Positions 56,747 to 64,000 of a stretch of 64,000 bases of DNA are shown here, in pieces (the stretch's first letter is position 1; each line of letters begins with the position of its first letter). The DNA comes from Bolinopsis microptera. Lineage: Eukaryota > Ctenophora > Tentaculata > Lobata > Bolinopsidae. The notes beneath the pieces were generated by a model. That model ran no database searches. It was not told the origin of the DNA and was given only the letters and a program-made list of their open reading frames with translations. The position numbers and the translations under genes were made by a program. Location of the stretch: positions 11,510,169 to 11,574,168 of the forward strand of contig NC_087072.1 of the NCBI RefSeq assembly GCF_026151205.1. The letters are read 5' to 3'.

Positions 56747-57953
56747 TCGTTTGTCGTACTCAAGCAAACGTCGAAAAAGCAAACATTTGATTTTTATTTC
56801 GGCGACTGAATCGTTGATGGGCCGGCAAATATTTGTTGTCGAGTAGTGTTGAATACTCATATTAACATGATTAATATTGATTTAATTTAGGAATTGTATA
56901 TAAATATCTTTGACCAAGTTTAATTGTTAATGAGAATGCACCCTGCAGCACTGGGCGTGCGCGGCGGCTTTGATGTTAGCGGCTACAAGCTTGAAGCTAG
57001 GCAGCTGCAGAAAAAAATGCCGCGCGCGTTCAGCGTAGGGCTTTTCGTTTTTGATTTTACAAATGACAAAGCAACTTTTAATGATTATTAATGGAATTAT
57101 CGGATATTTATAATTCAATATGTATTGATTCTTCTGTGGAAAATAAAAATTGTATTTTAAAATTGTATTTTACTTATATATATTGTTTGAATGACCTTTC
57201 TACCTCTTTGCATCAGCATTTCTGCCTTCTTTGCAGTATCCAGTCTTCTCCGCCTTGACTTGTAGGTTTACAACCTACCAGGACGCGCGCCGAGTTGGAC
57301 TCAGATATTTTACGAGTATCACCCGTTAACGCCTTGACTCACCGGCCTGCTCCTACAGGTCTTGACGGGAAAGCCTATTTCAGGTAGTAGAGGCTGTTAC
57401 GGGCAAATATCACGCTTTTTTGCTCGAGCCCTGTGACTTCTTTTAGGGTTCTTATATGATAGAATAGAGTGTACTGAACACTTTGACGGTATCGGGAACC
57501 TTCTAGAGCCTTCAGAAGCTGTGTTGTGAGCACTTTACTGCCAAAACTTCGGACATCTACAGACACCGGAATATCGACTAAAAATTTTTTCTGAGTTGTT
57601 CCCCTAATTTCTCTTAGGTTGCTTAAGCCCTAGAAAGTGTCAGATCGTCTAAATATTGCTCCATTTCGGTGTTAGAGACCTCGAAAATCTCGACCTCGTA
57701 GAACGAACGTGTTGCGCGTCGTATGTAGTGTTTACAATGGAAAAAGTGCACTTAAATCTGATTCGGTTGCGGCGCGTGACGTATCTAGCACGATATTTGC
57801 TCGAAAGCGCGTCACTGCGCCAGAAACCTCGTGGTACCGTAACACTGTAGAAATAGATAATCACAAGAGACACAATAAACGTATCATCACTATGCAAAGT
57901 TAATGTTAAAATGATACAATAGCCCTGCTTTAACAGATTAATCCACATAAACA
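56747..57953. other. Spacer
   Basis: No recognised gene; some CpG-rich patches (about 56950-57020, 57270-57360). Confidence 0.4.
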
Positions 57954-58640
57954 CTATATTTCTACAGTCCGATCAGTAAATCGAACATGTTTTTGAAGAT
58001 AAATCTTCTGATAGAATTCGTTTCTACATTGAAAGATTTCTTTTCTAATCTCCTTTAAGAGTGCTGTCTTTGTTAAAGTGTTATCATCTCTATCCGCATC
58101 TATTGTTGCGGCAAGATTAGATACGATCCTGCTGTCGAAACAAACTCGTCTTACCGACATTGTCTTTCTGAAAACTGATGTGATCAGATTAAACATTGCT
58201 GGAGTTTGCAGCGTTCTCAGATAAATTAGACGTCACATAGTCATTGTACTTAAGCTTCAGGTCAGACACGAGGTACAGTTCTGGTAAAACATTCTCCTGC
58301 TCCAGTTAAAAGGTCCGTATCAATACCTGCACTCATTAATGCAGCATTGGTGTTGGCGTGCGTGGACACGTGTCTTTCCATTTTAAAACCTGCCTTAGAG
58401 ACAGGTTTTAAACTTACAGCTTCAGATAATTTACCCTTCAATTGTTTCACCCTCGAGTTGCTGTACCTCAAACGACATGTTTTGTGATATCTACCTAGCT
58501 TGCTATAGAGATATTTTCCGAGACTCTCAAGTCTCAGGGTTAAGAACAGGGCACTTGTTCATGTGCGAATCAGGATTAACATCGATGTTGCACAGATCCT
58601 GACGATTTCTGTAGATGTCCACAGATAGTATGTTGCGAAA
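57954..58640 (-). pseudogene. Decayed frame of an unidentified, probably transposon-associated protein
   Basis: On the minus strand, 58640 to 58262 reads through LESLGKYLYSKLGRYHKTCR then LRYSNSRVKQLKGKLSEAVS and MERHVSTHANTNAALMSAGI. After a stop, 58196-57954 continues with NLAATIDADRDDNTLTKTAL. The YHKTCRLRY word suggests a zinc-binding fold of the kind seen in repeat-encoded proteins. No family can be named. Frameshifts and stops mark it as broken. Confidence 0.35.
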
Positions 58641-59186
58641 TCGACGAAGAAACTATTATCTTTTCCTTCAATCAGACTATCCTTTTTCGTTTCTAACGTC
58701 TAGGGAAATTCGTATTGTTAAAGAAGAATAACCTCTCATACTCTTAAAATTAAATCGAGATAATATGTATAATAATTATATTTGCGAGCAAAAGTTTCAC
58801 ACAAACCTGTTCAACCTGGCATATGAAAAACAAGTCTCAGTCCATTTCAAACAAATCAACATCTGGTCCACTTGATTTGGAACTAAATGAAGAAAGTCTC
58901 CACATTTTCTTAGTTCTATTCGAGGAGGGTGACAAAGGCGGGACTTTTTATTTATTTATTGGATGGCAATAGCTTCTTCAATCTTCATCACAAGAGGATT
59001 CGTCAATTTCAGAAACAGTACTGTACAGTGTACACCTGCAAATACTTTATTACTTCCCACATTTATATCAACAGTATCATATCACATAAGTTTGAGATCG
59101 TACAACTGTTATATCATTTTAAAAGTTTGCAAATCCGATAGAAATGGATTAAAAATTACTACTGTCTATTTACAGTAGTAATAATA

Positions 59187-59737
59187 ATGTTTTTCAGGAG
59201 GTGACCGGGACATGATTTCAGGCCTGACCGGGACCGGGATACAAAATGTGACTTGACCGGGACCGGGACCGGGATAGCTCAAAATTGAGATTATCAATTT
59301 ACCGGGACCGGGATGAAAAATGTGACTTGACCAGGACTGGGACCGGGATAGCTCAAAATTGCCAATCCCGGTACCGGGAATTCCGGTCGATTACTGGTTA
59401 ATTCATGATCATAATTTATTACTCAAACTTGTTAAGCAATTTTAAACATTGTTGTATTTGGCTCAGAGGATGTTTAAAGATGAAATTCACAATGAATGAA
59501 AGGAAAAACTTAAAATCACAGTGAATGAAATTATGTAAAAGATCCCGGTCAAAATCCCGGCAAATTTGAGTGATTGACCGGGACCAGGACCGGGACCGGG
59601 ACCAAGAATCCCGAATTAACCGGGACCGGGACTGGGACCGGGATCATAAATAAATAAATCAGCATTTGACCGGGACCGGGATAGCTCAAAATTGCCAATC
59701 TCGGTACCGGGAATCCCGGTCACCTCCTGATGTTTTT
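59187..59737. mobile_element. hAT-like non-autonomous element with ACCGGG arrays, copy 2
   Basis: The 535-bp element 59195-59729 has CAGGAGGTGACCGGGA inverted termini and a perfect 8-bp target duplication ATGTTTTT (59187-59194, 59730-59737). Shares core words (TGAAATTATGTAAAAGATCC) with the 967-bp copy at 36443-37409; the difference is mostly core length. Confidence 0.88.
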
Positions 59738-60006
59738 AAATGTTAGTAAAACAGGAGGAAACCACTCACCCTGTTATAGTTGTCTTTTACATAGTTAAGA
59801 CACTGAATACACAAAAAAAGAGGTTTGCTTTGGTGAGCACAACCCAGGATTGATCTTCTGCAGCAGGGCGAGGAATTCTCTAGACTGTTTTGTAATTCGT
59901 TCACTTTCAGAGCGGAAGAAAACTGTGTCATTAAAATCCTTTATTTAAGAGTATAATAACATCTATAAACAAAAGAGCACCTAAAGAGGCTCAGCAAAGT
60001 GCTGGC

Positions 60007-61259
60007 CTATTTACGCTTACGAATACTCATTCGTTCAATATGTCTCAAAGTAAATAAACTCCTCCATCCTACTCTATCTCTTGCTAAGTTCACTAAGTTG
60101 GTAAAATCATCTTCATTTTTCAAATAAATTTGTCTCTTAAATAGGTCCTTTTTCACAATAATATCATACAAATTAGTCCTGTGTCTACCCACTCGTCCCT
60201 TTAGTGTTTGACATCCTAGTGAAGCAAATAACAGAGACTGGTAGGCAGGCGTGTCGTTGTCACTGCGTAGAACATGACCTAGCATTGTCCACCGTGCCTT
60301 TTCCACTCTCTCGGAAAGGGGCCTGGTCTGGGTACGAGCGTAGAGGGCCTTGTTAGATATTGAGCTAGGCCAATAGATGTGTAGGATGCGCTTGAGGTGC
60401 TTCCTCTGAACAACATCTACATACTCTAGAACATGCTGAGGTACGGCCCAGCAGCAGCAGTTGTACAGGAGCACTGATACTACTAGTGAGTCGTAGAGTT
60501 TGATCTTTCTCTTCTCAGTTATCTGACTCCTCTCTGATCCCTGGCACCACAGCTTGTCAAATGACCAGAAGGCGGTGTTAGCTTTATTCATTCTATTAGT
60601 AACATCCTGCTCTGATCCAAGCTTAGTACCAAGAAGCGTCTCGTTTCTCCACTCCTCTTTTCCTCTTAGTTCATTATCCCACTCGTCACATGCACCAACT
60701 TCTTCTAAATACACTCTGGTAAACTTTGTGTCATTGACAAAGAGACAGGAGACTCCATTCACTGAGAATATTCTGAAAGATATCCTGTAACTCCTCCATA
60801 TCTTCACCAATCTCCTCTACATCGTCTGAATAGCCGGACTCAAGAGGCATGTGGTTATCGGCTATCGGAGGGTTGGGTCTTGAGGGGAGGACTGCTCTTA
60901 TGTGCACTACAGCTCCAGCTAGATTGAGGGTAAACAATTTACCAGCTGTGCTGTCTCCTTGGGAGGCTCCTATGTTGAAAGATAACATCTCTGAGTCAGT
61001 AGAACACACTCTGACTACTAGAGTGGTGTTAGCCATGAGGTATTGTACAAGCCTCAGGTCGTCTCTGGAGCATCCTGCAGCTTCTAGTAGTCTGATTGTT
61101 GTACCTCTGCGGATGGTATTGAAGGCAGCTGACATGTCAATACTCACTTTGTTCCATTCAAACTCCTTCTTCATTACTACAGATATGAGCATGCTCTGTG
61201 CCCAAACTAGGTCGGCACAGCTCCTGCCAGCTTTGTAGGCAGCTTGGAACGGTCCGGTG
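60007..61259 (-). pseudogene. Non-LTR retrotransposon (LINE) reverse transcriptase, 5'-truncated and frameshifted
   Basis: Starts abruptly at about 61259 inside the RT domain. FQAAYKAGRSCADLVWAQSM, SIDMSAAFNTIRR (catalytic Asp), GASQGDSTAGKLF and GYSDDVEE (the YxDD box) are visible down to about 60790. A frameshift near 60770 moves to the frame that reads FVNDTKF, IKLYDSLVVSVLLYNCCCW, VVQRKHLKRILHIYWPSSIS and KARWTMLGHVLRSDNDTPAY, the usual LINE thumb and C-terminal region, ending at 60007. No ORF1 or endonuclease is present. The copy is dead. Confidence 0.82.
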
Positions 61260-61295
61260 AAGTTTTTTATTAAAGCCTAAACTTAACTTCAAAAA

Positions 61296-61410
61296 TTGGC
61301 AATTCTCCGGGGGGTAAACCCTGGCCCCGGCCAATTCTCAGTGGTCAGCCCCGGCCCCGGCTATATTGGGGCTCCCCGGCCCCGGTCAGAATCCTGCCCC
61401 CGGTCGACCA
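61296..61410. repeat. GGCCCCGG-rich short tandem
   Basis: Irregular repeats of CCCCGGCC within AT-rich DNA. Their size and spacing recall the ACCGGG elements, but I see no inverted termini. Confidence 0.5.
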
Positions 61411-62110
61411 CTGATAAAAAGTTAACTCACTGGATTTGTCCAAAAGCGAAAGAAAGTACTGAGAAAGCACTTATACGTCACCACCAGAGGGCCTAGAGAG
61501 GTTATCTTTGTCTGTTTAATTGAATATTGAGTATATAATATGAGATTTAAGATGAACATGATAGATATAACGTCCAAATTCTAAAGTTCCACCAAAATTG
61601 AGTCACATTAAACTTGGTTACACAACAATTTTAGTTCTTCATTATGGTAGGTGATTTGACATAATGAAGTGTAGACTAAATTATTATTTATAATAATTAC
61701 CTGTCGGAGGGATTTAAGTGTTCCTTTGAACAGTCCTTTTCTGGAAGGTTTTCCATACATCCAGAAGGCTTTCCATACATCCAGAGAGCCAAATTGGATT
61801 TGTCCTTCTTTCGGGCATATGCAATCTTTGATATGATGCCTTGTACATTTTGAAATCCTGCAGTTATCATTATTCAATACTTATAGAGCCTTAGATAAGG
61901 GGTTAGGGGTCGTTCACATAATATTGTGTAATTGCAATATAGTAAGGTTACTGTACATTTCCAACCCGGCCCTTTGTCATGTATATCACAACAGATGATG
62001 TTAAAAGCATAATAATATTATGATACAGTTTTACAGTTTTTTTACGTGTTGATAATCTAGCTCATATCTCTATTTTATCGCTACATTACAACTGCCATTT
62101 TGCAGTATTT
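61411..62110. other. AT-rich spacer
   Basis: GGGTCGTTCACATAATATTG at about 61907 resembles the MITE-like ends at 27563 and 27652. No gene seen. Confidence 0.4.
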
Positions 62111-62159
62111 TTGCTGGTACTGTGTTTTTACTTTATACAAGTACAAGTAATCGATGGAG

Positions 62160-63323
62160 GAAATGGATACTCTTCAAAGATTGTCAGTTTATTCTACCTA
62201 GCTACATTACTGAAGAGTATGAGGTCTATAACGGTTGGATCACTGAACTCGCGGAAGCTTCGAACTGTGACAATAAATCTGAGTTTTCAGTTGAAACGTT
62301 CAAAAAGCCAGTGAAGTCAGTTTCAGTAAAACATTTATAATTTGTATTCTGCGTATCAGACTACCGATAATCATGTAAGTACGTTTCTGGATAACAAGAA
62401 AGATATGGAGGAGTTGAAGAGCGATCTTATCCGATCGCAAAGTACTGTTATCAAGCTGCAGGCTGAACTTCTGGAAACTAAATCGAAGCAGTTGGAATCC
62501 ATGCACTCCACCGTCAAGACCGCTGTTCAAGACACTGTCCAAGCTGAGATGAAGTCATACAGTCAAGCAGTGACTAAAAATGCACCTGTGCTTGCAGAAG
62601 AGAATTTTAAAAAGGTTGTACAGAATGGTGTATCGGAAGAGGATCGCAGTAGGAATGTGCTCATCTTTGATTTGAAGGAGACTGATGAAGAGGAACTGTG
62701 CAATAAAGTTACCGTGATTTTTCAGCAGATTGAAGAAAAACCACGTTTTGAAGCTATCTGGGTTGGGAGAAAATCAGCCAAAAAAAATAGACCAGTCAAA
62801 GTTTCGCTAGATAATTCTAACTTACCGTTCATCAGATATTAGTAAATGCCAAAAAGCTGAGACTGTGTGAAGATCATAAGACTGTTTTCATCTCTCCAGA
62901 TCGATCACCTGAAGATCGAGTTATCCATCAGCGGTTGGTCTTGGAAATGAAACAGATAGCCAAAGCAGGCATGGCTCCACCGTGTAGGTTCGGGTGGGTG
63001 CGCACACACCCAAAGGGTGTTGCACCCACCCAAACGATTTGAAAATGTTCACACAAAAATTGTCAAATTTTGTATAAACTAAGGGTCAATTGACTTCTGT
63101 AATCAATTGAGACTGTCTTGGTGATATTAAAATATGTTTAGGAGAGTAAAATTCCATAATTTTCCAGGGGGCTTCACCCCCCCCCCCCCCCCACCGTGCG
63201 CAAAGCTACCCAAAGATTTTGAGCTGGAGCCATGCCTGAGCCAAAGAAGACACAAAAAAACATTATTATATCAGAAGTGGTAATATTTGTAGTGAGGACA
63301 AGATGTTAGAGAGTGATACATAA
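62160..63323 (+). pseudogene. LINE ORF1-like protein, frameshifted and interrupted by a MITE
   Basis: A coiled-coil region (DMEELKSDLIRSQSTVIKLQ, then AELLETKSKQLESM) precedes an RRM-like part (SRNVLIFDLKETDEEEL, RPVKVSLDNSNLPF). This arrangement is typical of ORF1 RNA-binding proteins of non-LTR elements. A frameshift near 62840 switches to the frame with NAKKLRLCEDHKTVFISPDR and HQRLVLEMKQIAK. At 62965 a 273-bp element interrupts the frame; it resumes after the second target copy (EDTKKHYYIRSG) and stops at TAA 63321-63323. The start is not certain; a frame from about 62200 (ITEEYEVYNGWITEL) may be its N-terminus. Confidence 0.7.
62958..63246. mobile_element. hAT-like MITE inserted in the LINE ORF1
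   Basis: The 273-bp element 62966-63238 has inverted termini CAGGCATGGCTCCA and a perfect 8-bp duplication AGCCAAAG (62958-62965, 63239-63246). A run of 14 or more C lies near 63179. There is no coding capacity. Its removal together with one duplication copy would leave the host frame continuous at this point. Confidence 0.9.
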
Positions 63324-63650
63324 TAATGAGTGATATACGTCCATAAGTTTTTAATTTTGATTGTTGATATAAGCGTGATAAAAATAATTTATTTCATTTG
63401 TATTGGACGGGACATACACAAAGATGCTACGTATGGTGCTGGGTATCTCATGGAAGGACAAGGTCAGCAATATAACTTTGTATGGTAGTCTACCAAGGCT
63501 GTCAAACAAGTTACGAAGCAGGAGACTAAAAATGGCGGGACACTGCATCAGACATCCTGAGCTACTTGCCAGTGATTTAGTCTTATGGAAACCTATGCAT
63601 GGTAGAGCACAGCAAGGCCGACCAAGACAAAGCTCAGAATAAAACAAATA
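63324..63650 (+). pseudogene. LINE ORF2 C-terminal remnant of the same element
   Basis: From about 63400 the frame reads TYTKMLRMVLGISWKDKVSN, LPRLSNKLRSRRLKMAGHCI and MHGRAQQGRPRQS. This pattern (Y-T-R-M-L-R ... R-R-L-x-x-A-G-H-x-x-R ... G-R-P) is the standard end of many LINE polyproteins. ORF1 is separated from it by only about 75 bases, so the endonuclease and RT have been deleted internally. Confidence 0.7.
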
Positions 63651-63699
63651 TTCAGAATAAAACAAATATTATATTCAAATCTCTTTATTCAACAATATT

Positions 63700-63829
63700 A
63701 AATCATTATAGAACCTAATTTGTGGCTTGATCGTTATGTTAGGGCTATTCTGTTAGCTGATGCTGACAGGCACTGCATGGGGCAGAGACTTAGGACCATT
63801 ACGCTGGAGGCTTACAATGACCCTTTTTG
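63700..63829 (+). other. Unrecognised coding-like tail
   Basis: An open frame reads LWLDRYVRAILLADADRHCM then GQRLRTITLEAYNDPF and a TGA. Codon-like composition; could be the last part of another retroelement frame. No family named. The remaining bases to 64000 show nothing. Confidence 0.3.
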
Positions 63830-64000
63830 AACCCCATGGCAGTGCTAGTTTTATTATGGTACAAATTGTAAATCGAAGTTATGAAAACGATCAAGTCACT
63901 CCTGTTTTACACTATCAACAGCTACTTAAAACAACCTAGATTGTACAACTCACTTTGAAGATTAAACTGTTAAGTGATGAGTGATTGGGCTCATTAAACA

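Overview
The window is animal nuclear DNA: AT-rich, with intron-split host genes and several families of LINE, SINE and DNA-transposon remnants. It is not bacterial or viral. Full-length histidine ammonia-lyase, a leucine-rich-repeat CCR4 deadenylase, a JNK-type MAP kinase and an IA-2-type receptor phosphatase are all animal genes. The repeat-rich, AT-rich style would fit a cnidarian or similar non-vertebrate, but nothing here fixes the phylum.

Host genes, left to right. (1) 1374-2859 (+): the last six visible exons of an IA-2/PTPRN-like receptor phosphatase. (2) 4718-11353 (-): a complete nine-exon histidine ammonia-lyase of about 690 aa with an intact MIO triad. (3) 17301-17479 (-): the terminal exon of an unrecognised membrane protein. 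(4) 17833-21519 (-): a complete eight-exon JNK-like kinase of 371 aa, whose activation motif is T-Y-Y instead of T-P-Y. (5) 30840-51752 (-): a complete ten-exon CCR4-NOT deadenylase (CNOT6 type) of about 557 aa spread over 21 kb. All exon phases in the three complete genes close without a frameshift. The genes share no pathway (amino-acid catabolism, stress signalling, mRNA decay, secretory-granule phosphatase), so no functional cluster is implied.

Much of the rest is mobile or tandemly repeated DNA. HAL intron 1 holds a 1.9 kb retroposon with an internal variable-number repeat, an A-rich tail and a perfect 13-bp target-site duplication. The CNOT6 introns carry a Merlin-type transposon with perfect 8-bp duplications, two ACCGGG/MITE-type elements, a fold-back element, two 1.3-1.5 kb elements with repeated internal motifs, and many minisatellites (11, 12, 21 and 25 bp units, plus G-tract units). 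The right-hand 12 kb (52-64 kb) is a graveyard of LINE pieces and hAT-like miniature elements. One of these sits inside a LINE ORF1 with both target-site copies intact.

Long open frames at 29.7-30.2, 34.5-35.5, 42.4-43.0, 46.5-46.9 and 50.7-51.4 kb are stop-free minisatellites, not genes.
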